Source of the DNA: JBGSYN01 sp041750975
GTDB lineage: Bacteria > Pseudomonadota > Alphaproteobacteria > Geminicoccales > Geminicoccaceae
Direction of reading: 5' to 3'
DNA: 20,265 bases
NCBI GenBank assembly: GCA_041750975.1
Contig: JBGSYN010000054.1
Location: 1-20,265, forward strand
Positions 7,298 through 15,077 of the stretch are shown piece by piece (the stretch's first letter is position 1; every line of letters begins with the position of its first letter). Under the pieces are notes generated by a model. The model saw only the letters and a list, made by a program, of their open reading frames with translations, ran no database searches and was not told where the DNA came from. Made by a program: the position numbers and the translations under genes.

Positions 7298-8311
7298 ATG
7301 GTAGCGACACTCAACTACGAAGAACTCAGCGGTGCCGAAAAAGCGGCCGTCTTCATCCTCGCCGTCAGCGAGGAGCAGGCCACCAAGCTTTTCACCACGC
7401 TCGAACTCGAGGAAGTCAAGGAGATCTCGCAGACCATGTCGACCCTCGGGCGGGTCGACAGCAACACGGTCGAGCGCCTGTTTCAGGAGTTTGCGAGCCA
7501 GTTGTCGCGGACGGGCGGCGTGCTTGGCAGCTTCGAGACGACGGAACGGTTGCTCAGCCGCATCATGGACGAAAAGAAGGTCGATTCGATCATGGACGAG
7601 ATCCGTGGTCCGGCCGGCCGCACCATCTGGGACAAGCTCGGCAACGTCAACGAGACCGTTCTGGGCTCCTATCTGCAGAAGGAATATCCGCAGACCGTCT
7701 CGGTGGTGCTCTCGAAGATCGATCCCGACCATGCGGCCCGCGTGCTTGCGGTCATGCCTGAAGACTTCGCCATGGAAGTGATCGTCCGGATGCTGCGCAT
7801 GGAAACGGTGCAGCGCAGCGTCCTGACCGATGTCGAAAAGACCCTGCGCGCCGATTTCATGAACAATCTCGCTCGCACCAACCGGCGCGACAACCATGAG
7901 GTCATGGCGGAGATATTCAATTATTTCGACCGCAGCACCGAGGCCAAATTCCTCGGCATTCTCGAAGAGCGCAATCAGGAATCGGCGGCCCGGATCAAGG
8001 CCCTGATGTTCACCTTCGAGGACCTCGTCAAGCTCGATGCGGCCGGAATCCAAACCCTCATCCGCAATGCCGGCAATGACCGCATCGGGATGGCCCTCAA
8101 GGGCGCCAGCGAACCACTGAAGGAGCTGTTCTTCGCCAACATGTCCGAGCGCGGCGGCAAGATTCTCAAGGAAGAGATGGATTCGATGGGCCCGGTGCGG
8201 GTCCGGGACGTCGATGAGGCGCAGCTCTTTCTCGTCAATATGGCAAAGGAGCTTGCTGCCTCGGGCGAGATCAACCTGAAGGACAACTCCGACGACGAAC
8301 TGGTCTATTGA
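7298..8311 (+). CDS. fliG: Flagellar motor switch protein FliG
   Basis: The 337-residue product spans the FliG N, middle and C domains (usual length about 330-340). FliG sits on FliF in the C ring and meets the stator to generate torque. The middle-domain EHPQ motif reads EYPQ (KEYPQTVSVVLSKI). In the C domain the torque-helix charges are retained in modified form: K in MALKGA, R in NMSER, E-E in ILKEEM where E. coli has D-D, and R in GPVRVRD. The stop TGA overlaps the fliH ATG by one base (TGATG), indicating translational coupling. Confidence 0.95.
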   Translation: MVATLNYEELSGAEKAAVFILAVSEEQATKLFTTLELEEVKEISQTMSTLGRVDSNTVERLFQEFASQLSRTGGVLGSFETTERLLSRIMDEKKVDSIMDEIRGPAGRTIWDKLGNVNETVLGSYLQKEYPQTVSVVLSKIDPDHAARVLAVMPEDFAMEVIVRMLRMETVQRSVLTDVEKTLRADFMNNLARTNRRDNHEVMAEIFNYFDRSTEAKFLGILEERNQESAARIKALMFTFEDLVKLDAAGIQTLIRNAGNDRIGMALKGASEPLKELFFANMSERGGKILKEEMDSMGPVRVRDVDEAQLFLVNMAKELAASGEINLKDNSDDELVY

Positions 8312-9171
8312 TGCACCGGAACGATCCGACCCCGGCACCGGACTGGCTCGTCAAAACGGCGAGCCCTGACCCAGCGGCCAGGACGTTTTCGGGCGAACTC
8401 GCACCGAAATCCGACCGCAGCCGGCGCGAAGTGTGGCAGCCGCTGCCATTGGCGCTGGAACCGACGCCCGTCAAAACCGCCCGATCGCCCAAAAAGAGTG
8501 CGTCCGGTGCGGCGAAGCGCCCCTTGGTCTTCACCGAGGCCGAGTTCGCCGCCGCACTCGATGCGGTTTCGAGAAACGTGCAGGACCAAGCCACGCTTGC
8601 CGAACAAGCCGGCCGTGCCGCGCTGGAAACCCGGGCTCTCATTTGTATCGCCGAGGCCCTCGCCGCGGGCGAGCCGGCACAGCAGCGCCTGACGGATCGG
8701 GCAGCCATGCAGCTGGTTGAGATTTTTGTCGAAGCGCTGCAGGCACTTCGTCCCGGGCTCGACCGATCGATGCTCGCCGACGCGCTCGAGCAAGTGCTGA
8801 AATCGGCAATGACGGAGATCGGCCGGGCCGAAACCGTCGAGATTCGCATCGCCGACAGCGAGATCGGAGCGCTCGAGCCAAAGCTCACCCGGATTTGCCG
8901 TGATGCGGGCATTAATCGCCCGTTAACCATAATCGGCGACACAGAACTCAAGGCCGGTCAGGCGGACGTCGTGTGGCGACATGGCCGGGCCACCCTCCAA
9001 ACCGACGCAATGATGGATGCGGTGCTCGAAACCTTGCGATCCTGGCTGGTCGACAACGCGGACGATGAATGCCGGATCATCGGTTCCGCTCCGATGCCTG
9101 AAAGATCCGATCCGGACGACGCGGAAACAGAGCAATTGCAACCATTATCCCAACCCCTGGAAGTACCATGA
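8311..9171 (+). CDS. fliH: Flagellar export stator FliH (divergent)
   Basis: The 286-residue product has a Pro/Lys-rich N-terminal part and a helical middle rich in Ala, Gln and Glu (about residues 70-175). Its C-terminal part contains ELKAGQADVVWRHGRA, matching the end of FliH/YscL proteins. FliH binds the ATPase FliI and docks it to the C ring via FliN. Identity rests mostly on position between fliG and fliN plus this weak C-terminal pattern, since FliH is poorly conserved. ATG 8311 shares a base with the fliG stop, and its own stop overlaps fliN by four bases (ATGA). It contains a perfect CtrA-type box at 8912-8930. Confidence 0.75.
   Translation: MHRNDPTPAPDWLVKTASPDPAARTFSGELAPKSDRSRREVWQPLPLALEPTPVKTARSPKKSASGAAKRPLVFTEAEFAAALDAVSRNVQDQATLAEQAGRAALETRALICIAEALAAGEPAQQRLTDRAAMQLVEIFVEALQALRPGLDRSMLADALEQVLKSAMTEIGRAETVEIRIADSEIGALEPKLTRICRDAGINRPLTIIGDTELKAGQADVVWRHGRATLQTDAMMDAVLETLRSWLVDNADDECRIIGSAPMPERSDPDDAETEQLQPLSQPLEVP
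8912..8930 (+). promoter_or_regulatory. Perfect CtrA-type full site inside fliH
   Basis: TTAATCGCCCGTTAACCAT fits the CtrA consensus TTAA-N7-TTAA(CCAT) exactly. It lies in the fliH reading frame, encoding I-N-R-P-L-T-I with the uncommon codons TTA and ATA. It is about 240 bases ahead of fliN and 610 ahead of flbD. The function, if any, is unknown: an internal promoter, a binding site for repression, or chance. Confidence 0.45.
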
Positions 9172-9518
9172 GCGATCAAGTTACCAATCACGCCGCCAAG
9201 AAGGACCAGCCCGAGGCGGCAACTCCCAATGTCAAGGATCAGAGCGTCAGGGATCCGAGCATCAGGGATTCGAGCGAATCGCTGAGTGCGGTTTTCGATA
9301 TCCCCGTGCAGCTCTCGGCCGTCCTCGGCCGCGCTTCGATGCCCGTCAATCAACTCCTGCGGCTCGGACGCGGTGCCGTGGTCGAGCTTGACCGGAAGGT
9401 CGGCGAGCCGATCGATATTTTCGTGAACAACCGGCTTATCGCCCGCGGCGAGGTCCTGATCGTCGACGATCATCTCGGCATCACCATGACCGAAATCATC
9501 AAGAGCGATCAGGGCTGA
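9168..9518 (+). CDS. fliN: Flagellar motor switch protein FliN
   Basis: The 116-residue product has a charged, flexible N-terminal 40 residues and a SpoA/FliN domain (about 42-112): FDIPVQLSAVLGRASMPVNQ, GAVVELDRKVGEPIDIFVNN, and ARGEVLIVDDHLGITMTEII. FliN forms the bottom of the C ring and holds FliH/FliI for export. The N-tail contains a 15-base tandem repeat encoding VKDQS-VRDPS-IRDSS. Start ATG 9168 overlaps the fliH stop (ATGA). fliM is not in the window. Confidence 0.94.
   Translation: MSDQVTNHAAKKDQPEAATPNVKDQSVRDPSIRDSSESLSAVFDIPVQLSAVLGRASMPVNQLLRLGRGAVVELDRKVGEPIDIFVNNRLIARGEVLIVDDHLGITMTEIIKSDQG
9231..9275 (+). repeat. Three 15-base tandem repeats in fliN
   Basis: Three imperfect units, at 9231-9245, 9246-9260 and 9261-9275, follow the pattern RTCARGGATYNGAGC. 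They encode the pentapeptides VKDQS, VRDPS and IRDSS in the flexible N-tail of FliN. The length is a multiple of three, so copy-number change would keep the frame. Confidence 0.8.
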
Positions 9519-9541
9519 GGCAGACGGGCGCGACGTTCGGC

Positions 9542-10924
9542 ATGCGCATCCTCATCATCGGCACCATCCATCCGGATCTCGCAACCGCGAGCCGACTGGC
9601 GGCGGCCCGGGGCAACGAGGTGGCTCATCTTGCGGACCTGCCCGCCGCCCTCGATCATTTGCGAGCCGGACGCGGCGCCGACATCGTTCTGGTCGACGTC
9701 CAGGCCGATATCCGCGCCCTGATCCGGGCCCTTACCCAGGAGCATTTCTGGTTGCCCGTCATTGCCTATGGCATCGATGCCGACGCGAGCGCGGCGGTGC
9801 GGGCCATTCGCAGCGGTGCCATCGAGTTCCTGCCACTGCCACCCGATCCCGAACTGATCGCTGCGGTCCTCGATGCGATCGGCCGCAGCCGCGCCGACTT
9901 CATTGCCGAGGATCCGGCGACGCTTCGGATTCTCGAGGTGGCGAGGCAATTCGCACCGACCGAGGCGAGTATCCTGATCACCGGCGAAAGCGGCACGGGC
10001 AAGGAAGTCATCGCCCGCTTCCTGCATCGGCAAAGCCGGCGCCATCAGACCCAGATGGTTGCGGTCAACTGCGCCGCCATCCCAGAGAATCTCTTGGAAT
10101 CGGAGCTCTTCGGCCATGAGAAGGGCGCCTTTACCGGTGCCCTTGCGCGCCGTGTCGGCAAGTTCGAGGAAGCCGATCGCGGCACCTTGCTGCTCGACGA
10201 AATCAGCGAGATGGATCTCAGGCTGCAGGCCAAACTGCTGCGCGCCATTCAGGAGAAGGAGATCGACCGGCTTGGCGGGACGCGCCCGGTCAAGGTCGAT
10301 ATCCGCCTCCTTGCGACCAGCAACCGGGATCTCGAGGCTGAAGTGCGGGCTGGACGCTTCAGGGAAGACCTGTTCTTTCGTCTCAATGTGCTCAACCTTG
10401 AGCTGCCGCCACTGCGGCGGCGTTCCAGGGATATCGAAGCACTGGCCCGGTATTTCCTCGACAAGCACGCGGCGGCCAACCACTCCCCGGCAACCGAGCT
10501 CGGCGCTGATGCGCTCTTGAAGCTCGAGAGCCACACCTGGCCCGGCAATGTGCGGGAACTCGAGAATTGCCTGCACCGCGCCGTCATCCTTGCAACCGGC
10601 AATATTGTCGGGGCCGAGGCGATCCTGTTGCAGACCTCCGGCGGACGCCACGAAGCGGGCGGGGCCGAGAACGCATCACTGATCGGCCGCAGCATGGCCG
10701 AGGTCGAGCGCGATCTCATCCTGGGCACACTCGATCATGCACTCGGCAATCGCACCCATGCGGCGAAGATCCTCGGCATTTCGATCCGCACCCTGCGCAA
10801 CAAGCTTAAGGATTATGCCGCCGCCAACGGCGACTGCTTCGAGGCCGAACCCGGCCTTTCGCCATCGACGGGCCGGACACCAGGGCCACGGCACAATCCT
10901 TACACAACACCGGTGGGCGTTTAG
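9542..10924 (+). CDS. flbD: FlbD-type sigma-54-dependent flagellar transcription activator
   Basis: The 460-residue product has a receiver-like N-domain (1-115), an AAA+ domain and a Fis-type HTH. AAA+ landmarks are Walker A GESGTGKE (148-155), ELFGHEKGAFTGA (188-200) with an intact GAFTGA loop, Walker B LLLDE (216-220), arginine finger FREDLFFRLN (273-282) and WPGNVREL (333-340). The HTH is near 401-423. The receiver keeps a candidate phospho-acceptor (VDV, D52) but lacks the acidic pair near its start (IIGTIH) and the late Lys (FLPLPP). Caulobacter FlbD is likewise degenerate and works with FliX. It would open sigma-54 promoters such as the one before fliK. It lies 23 bases after fliN and 10 before flhA. 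Confidence 0.92.
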   Translation: MRILIIGTIHPDLATASRLAAARGNEVAHLADLPAALDHLRAGRGADIVLVDVQADIRALIRALTQEHFWLPVIAYGIDADASAAVRAIRSGAIEFLPLPPDPELIAAVLDAIGRSRADFIAEDPATLRILEVARQFAPTEASILITGESGTGKEVIARFLHRQSRRHQTQMVAVNCAAIPENLLESELFGHEKGAFTGALARRVGKFEEADRGTLLLDEISEMDLRLQAKLLRAIQEKEIDRLGGTRPVKVDIRLLATSNRDLEAEVRAGRFREDLFFRLNVLNLELPPLRRRSRDIEALARYFLDKHAAANHSPATELGADALLKLESHTWPGNVRELENCLHRAVILATGNIVGAEAILLQTSGGRHEAGGAENASLIGRSMAEVERDLILGTLDHALGNRTHAAKILGISIRTLRNKLKDYAAANGDCFEAEPGLSPSTGRTPGPRHNPYTTPVGV

Positions 10925-10934
10925 GAACACTTAG

Positions 10935-13037
10935 ATGGCGAGCAATCTGCAAACGCTGACGACGCAGTTCCAGGGCGGCCGGCTCGGTACCGGCCTACGT
11001 TATGCGCTCGGCCAGAGTGATATCCTATTCGCGATCGGCATCATCGCCATCCTCGCGGTGTTGATCCTGCCGCTGCCACGCTTCCTGCTCGACCTCTGCC
11101 TCGCCCTCTCGATCACATTCTCCGTGCTCGTGCTGCTAACCGCACTCTTCATCGAAAAGCCGCTGCAGCTGAGTGCCTTTCCAACCGTACTCCTGATTGC
11201 GACGATGCTGCGGCTCGCTCTCAATCTCGCCTCGACCCGCCTGATCCTGGCGAACGGGCATGAGGGTCCGGATGCGGCGGGACGGGTGATCGAGGCCTTC
11301 GGCGGCTTCATCATGCAGGGCAATTACGTTATCGGCATCATCGTTTTCGCGATCCTGGTCATCGTCAATTTCGTCGTGATCACCAAGGGTTCGGGCCGCA
11401 TCGCCGAAGTCGCCGCCCGCTTCTCGCTGGATGCCATGCCGGGCAAGCAGATGGCGATCGACGCCGATCTCTCCTCGGGCCTGATCGACGAGGACGAGGC
11501 GCGGCGGCGCCGGCGCGAACTCGAAGAGGAAAGCTCGTTCTTCGGCGCCATGGACGGTGCCGCCAAGTTCGTCCGAGGCGATGCCGTCGCCGGCATCCTG
11601 ATCACCGCCATCAATCTGATCGGCGGCCTGATCATCGGTGTCGGCCAGATGGGTGTGAGCTTCGGCGCTGCCGCCCAATCCTACACTGTCTTGACCATCG
11701 GCGATGGGCTCGTCTCGCAGATCCCGGCTCTGGTCGTGTCGACTGCTGCGGGCCTTCTGGTGTCGAAGGCGGGTGTCACGGGCCGCGCCGACAAGGCGCT
11801 GCTGCGCCAGCTCGGCGCCTTTCCCCGCGCCCTCGGCGTCACCTCGGCCCTGATGCTCGTCTTCGCCCTGCTTCCGGGTCTGCCGATGCTGCCGTTCCTG
11901 GCTCTCGGCGGTGCCTCCGGCGGCCTCGCCTGGTATTCCCGCAAGAAGCAGGGCGAGGATGCCCGCATTGAACAAGCAGCCCTCGAGCCTGCGGCACCGG
12001 CCGAGGACCCGATGACCGCGGCCCTGGCGATGGATGCGATCCGGCTCGAGCTCGGTTACGGGCTGCTGGCACTGATCGGCGAGGGCAATGGACCGAGGCT
12101 TACCGAGCAGATCAAGGCCCTGCGCCGGCAACTTGCGGGCGAACTCGGCTTCGTGCTGCCTTCCGTCAGGATTCAGGACAACATCCAGCTTCCCGCCAAC
12201 ACCTATGTCGTGAATATCAAGGAGATGGAATCGGGGCGGGGCGATGTCCGGGCGAACCAGCTTCTCGTCATGAACCCGCAAGGCGGCGAGATCGCACTGG
12301 CGGGCGAGGACACGACCGAGCCGACCTTCGGGCTCAAGGCGATGTGGGTCGCGCCGAACCTCAGGAGCGAAGCCGGCTTCAAGGGCTACACGGTGGTCGA
12401 TCCGGCGACGGTGATCACCACCCACATCACCGAAATCGTCAAGGACAACCTCGCTGATCTCTTGAGTTTCGCCGAAACCGACAAGCTGCTGCGCGAGCTG
12501 CCTCAGGAATATCAGAAACTTTTGGCCGATCTCGTGCCGCAGAAGATCTCGACAGCCGGGATTCAGCGGGTCCTGCAAGGGCTCTTGGCGGAGCGGATCT
12601 CGATCCGGGATCTGCCGTTGATCCTCGAGGCGATCGGCGAGGCCGTCATGCATACCCAGAACACAATGCTCATCACCGAGCATGTCCGAGGCCGGCTCGC
12701 CCGCCAGATCAGCCATGCGGCGACGGCACCGGGCGGCTACATCCCGATCCTGGTCCTGAGCCTCGCATGGGAAGAGGCCTTCAAGGAGGCGCTGAGCGGC
12801 CAGGGCGACGAGCGCCAATTGGCGATGGCGCCCTCGAAACTCCAGGAGTTCATCCAGGCGCTGAGCCAGGCCCTCGAAGGCCAGGCCATCAAGGGCGAGC
12901 TGCCGGCGCTGGTCACCAGCGCGCAGATCCGCCCCTTCGTCCGATCCGTGGTCGAGCGGTTCAGGCCGTCGACCCAGATTCTCTCCCAGAATGAAATCCA
13001 CCAAAAGGCCCGGATCCGGACATTGGGCCAGGTCTGA
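10935..13037 (+). CDS. flhA: Flagellar type III export gate protein FlhA
   Basis: The 700-residue product has the usual FlhA length and layout. About eight membrane segments fill the first ~330 residues. The FHIPEP-family signature RFSLDAMPGKQMAIDADLSS lies in the loop between TM4 and TM5, and conserved GGLIIGVGQMG and TIGDGLVSQIPAL segments follow. The C-terminal cytoplasmic domain (about 350-700) forms the nonameric ring that receives export substrates and chaperones. It starts 10 bases after flbD and is probably in the same transcript as fliF. flhF follows after 54 bases. Confidence 0.96.
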   Translation: MASNLQTLTTQFQGGRLGTGLRYALGQSDILFAIGIIAILAVLILPLPRFLLDLCLALSITFSVLVLLTALFIEKPLQLSAFPTVLLIATMLRLALNLASTRLILANGHEGPDAAGRVIEAFGGFIMQGNYVIGIIVFAILVIVNFVVITKGSGRIAEVAARFSLDAMPGKQMAIDADLSSGLIDEDEARRRRRELEEESSFFGAMDGAAKFVRGDAVAGILITAINLIGGLIIGVGQMGVSFGAAAQSYTVLTIGDGLVSQIPALVVSTAAGLLVSKAGVTGRADKALLRQLGAFPRALGVTSALMLVFALLPGLPMLPFLALGGASGGLAWYSRKKQGEDARIEQAALEPAAPAEDPMTAALAMDAIRLELGYGLLALIGEGNGPRLTEQIKALRRQLAGELGFVLPSVRIQDNIQLPANTYVVNIKEMESGRGDVRANQLLVMNPQGGEIALAGEDTTEPTFGLKAMWVAPNLRSEAGFKGYTVVDPATVITTHITEIVKDNLADLLSFAETDKLLRELPQEYQKLLADLVPQKISTAGIQRVLQGLLAERISIRDLPLILEAIGEAVMHTQNTMLITEHVRGRLARQISHAATAPGGYIPILVLSLAWEEAFKEALSGQGDERQLAMAPSKLQEFIQALSQALEGQAIKGELPALVTSAQIRPFVRSVVERFRPSTQILSQNEIHQKARIRTLGQV

Positions 13038-13091
13038 TAACCGGCTCTCAGAGAAGGTGCGATCCCCCATGACATTGCGATCGGAACGACC

Positions 13092-14036
13092 ATGGAAGTG
13101 AAGACGTTTCGCGGCGCCACCAAAGAGGAGGCACTGGCCCAACTTCATCAGGCACTCGGCCAGGACGCGCATGTGATCGCCATTCGCGAGCATGACGGCC
13201 ACGCGACCGCGGCAGGCGCCCGTGCCGCGCAGACCGCGGATCTCGAAGCCCTGCTCGCCCCCGAGCCCGGAACCTCGACCGCGAATCCCTTGGAGCGTTT
13301 GCTGCGGACCCATAATCTGCCTGACCGGTTGCGTGGGGACCTGATCAAGAGTGTGCCGGGCAATGGCACAGGCGATCTCGCTCAGGCTCTGGGCGAGCTG
13401 ATCAGGACGCGGATCCGACTGGCCCCCCTGGAACCGATGCCCAAGGCGCTGCTCCTGTTCGGTCCGACGGGGGCCGGCAAGACGGCAGCACTCGTCCGTC
13501 TCGCCGCGAGGTTGCGGGCCGAGGATCGTCCGCTCGCCGTCGCGACCACCGATGTCGCTCGTACCGGGGCGACGCATCAGCTCCAGGCGATGCTGGCGCC
13601 GCTCGAGATCGAGCCTATGGTTGCGGCCACCCGCGATGAACTGGAACTGATTCTGAAGCGCAACCACGATGCGACCTTGCTGGTCGACAGCACCGGCCTC
13701 AACCCGCTGCTGGTCGAAGAGCTTGCCATGATCGCGGACCTGATCGACCAACTGCCGATCGAGCCGTTGCCGGTCCTGCCAGCCGGGCTGGACAGCCTGG
13801 ACATGCTCGATATCGCCGCCAACTGCCGGGCCCTGGGTGCAACCCGCGCCCTGGTGACGAAACTCGACATGGCACGCCGCTTTGCGAGCCTTTTGGCGAT
13901 CGCCGAGGGCGGTCTCGCTCTCTCCGAAGTCAGCATCAGCCCGCTCCTCGCCAAACCGCTCATCCCCTGGAGTGCCGAAGGGTTGGCCCGGCTGCTGCAG
14001 CGCCCGATCCCGGGAGGCCAGGCCAGGAAAGCCTAG
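13092..14036 (+). CDS. flhF: SRP-family GTPase FlhF, polar flagellum placement
   Basis: The 314-residue product starts like FlhF (MEVKTFRGATKEEALAQLHQ) and has an SRP-type GTPase domain. G1 is GPTGAGKT (124-131), the G2 region TDVARTGATHQL (153-164) and G4 TKLD (256-259). G3 reads DSTGLN (199-204) where SRP GTPases have DTxGR, so the usual Arg is missing. It is on the short side for the family. FlhF normally sets the pole and number of flagella, usually with the MinD-like ATPase FlhG, which is not encoded here. No promoter is evident; it probably follows flhA on the same transcript. Confidence 0.88.
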   Translation: MEVKTFRGATKEEALAQLHQALGQDAHVIAIREHDGHATAAGARAAQTADLEALLAPEPGTSTANPLERLLRTHNLPDRLRGDLIKSVPGNGTGDLAQALGELIRTRIRLAPLEPMPKALLLFGPTGAGKTAALVRLAARLRAEDRPLAVATTDVARTGATHQLQAMLAPLEIEPMVAATRDELELILKRNHDATLLVDSTGLNPLLVEELAMIADLIDQLPIEPLPVLPAGLDSLDMLDIAANCRALGATRALVTKLDMARRFASLLAIAEGGLALSEVSISPLLAKPLIPWSAEGLARLLQRPIPGGQARKA

Positions 14037-14038
14037 AC

Positions 14039-14050
14039 CGCCGCGCGGCG
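14039..14050. repeat. 12-base palindrome after flhF
   Basis: CGCCGCGCGGCG is a perfect palindrome starting 3 bases after the flhF stop. Folded as a hairpin it would give only a 4-pair stem and 4-base loop. The following sequence has no proper T-run, so termination is uncertain. An operator for the next gene is equally possible. Confidence 0.3.
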
Positions 14051-14064
14051 ACCGCCCATTGGTT

Positions 14065-14070
14065 TATAAT
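14065..14070 (+). promoter_or_regulatory. Possible -10 element before the ABC membrane-domain gene
   Basis: TATAAT is present exactly, in an AT-rich patch (TTGGTTTATAATCC) unusual for this GC-rich DNA, 38 bases before the ATG at 14109. No recognisable -35 lies 16-18 bases upstream, where the sequence is CGCGCG. It is a candidate start for a unit separate from the flagellar operon. Confidence 0.3.
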
Positions 14071-14108
14071 CCTTCAATAGAACCGGGCAGTGTGTCTATG
14101 CTTCACCG

Positions 14109-15062
14109 ATGAGGTTTTTCGACCCACACAACATTCCCCAAACGGGCGACGATCGGCCGGCGAGCTCGGTTTTCAGCTATGCCTGGCGCATGAGTGGATC
14201 ACATCAGCTCGGCGTCTGCTTTTTGGCCGTCATCGTCGCCGGCCTCACACTCATTCCGATCGAGCTGCAACGTCGGATCATCAATCAGGCGATCGGCGAC
14301 GGTGATCTGCAACTGCTTTACACATTGGGCGGTATTTATCTCGGCACCATCCTGGTGCAGCAGGCTCTCAAATTCACGCTTCGGCTCTATCAAAGTTGGA
14401 TCTCGGAGAGTGCCGTCGTCTATACCCGTCGCCACATACTGGGGCTGTACGACGATCGGATCGAAAGTGGCGAGGAGGCGGAGCAGGGCACCACCGTCCA
14501 GATCGCCGGCGGCGAAATCGACAAGCTCGGCGGATTTGTCGGGGAAGGACTGTCGCAGTTGACCGCCAATGCGGCGATGTTGCTGGGCGTCATCGCATAC
14601 ATGCTGGTCGTGCAGCCGCGGATGGCGTTCGTCGCCTTCGGCTTTCTCATTCCCCAGATCATTCTGACACCGGTGATCCAAATCCGCCTGAACCGGCTTA
14701 TGGAAAAGCGCGTCGGCTATATGCGGGACCTCGGCGATTCGATCTCGACCGATGTGGGCCCTGAGGCGGCGACAAGTGAAACATTGCTGCCCAAGATCTA
14801 CGGCAATCGGCTGCAATTCGTCGCCCTCAAAGTCGCCATGAAAGCGCTCATCAATCTGGTCAATCTCTTGGCACCGTTGAGCGTCTTGGTTTTCGGCGGC
14901 TATCTCGCCATCGAGGGAGAGACCAGCCTCGGGGTGATCGTCGCCTTCATTTCGGCCTTCGAGCGCTTGGCCGACCCGATTCGGGAGCTCATGACTTTCT
15001 ACCGGACAGCGGCTCAGGCCAACGTGCAACACGAGATGATCGCAAATTGGATGAATCGTTAA
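14109..15062 (+). CDS. Stand-alone ABC-exporter transmembrane domain, no ATPase domain
   Basis: The 317-residue product has the six-helix type I ABC exporter membrane fold. Hydrophobic segments lie near 36-55, 69-90, 150-168, 172-192, 245-268 and 273-290. The terminal pattern GVIVAFISAFERLADPIREL and AQANVQHEMIANWM matches the last helices before an ATPase domain. The protein stops right there, with no Walker A, signature or Walker B sequence, and the next gene runs the other way, so no ATPase subunit is adjacent. It looks intact rather than broken. The substrate is unknown. The ribosome site before ATG 14109 is poor; a 4-codon frame (14098-14112) overlaps the start. Confidence 0.75.
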   Translation: MRFFDPHNIPQTGDDRPASSVFSYAWRMSGSHQLGVCFLAVIVAGLTLIPIELQRRIINQAIGDGDLQLLYTLGGIYLGTILVQQALKFTLRLYQSWISESAVVYTRRHILGLYDDRIESGEEAEQGTTVQIAGGEIDKLGGFVGEGLSQLTANAAMLLGVIAYMLVVQPRMAFVAFGFLIPQIILTPVIQIRLNRLMEKRVGYMRDLGDSISTDVGPEAATSETLLPKIYGNRLQFVALKVAMKALINLVNLLAPLSVLVFGGYLAIEGETSLGVIVAFISAFERLADPIRELMTFYRTAAQANVQHEMIANWMNR

Positions 15063-15077
15063 GCCGGCGCCAAATGT

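Noticed and set aside
5260..7314. 684-codon minus-strand frame across fliF
   Set aside because: It is antisense to fliF, has no ribosome site or recognisable domain, and has the composition of reversed FliF codons.
11136..13751. 871-codon open frame on the minus strand across flhA and flhF
   Set aside because: It is the antisense shadow of two certain genes. GC-rich third positions remove stops from this frame; the product is Arg/Gln/Asp-rich with no domain pattern.
14098..14112. Four-codon frame (MLHR) overlapping the ABC membrane-domain start
   Set aside because: It is too short and has no ribosome site, so the ATGA overlap is most likely chance.
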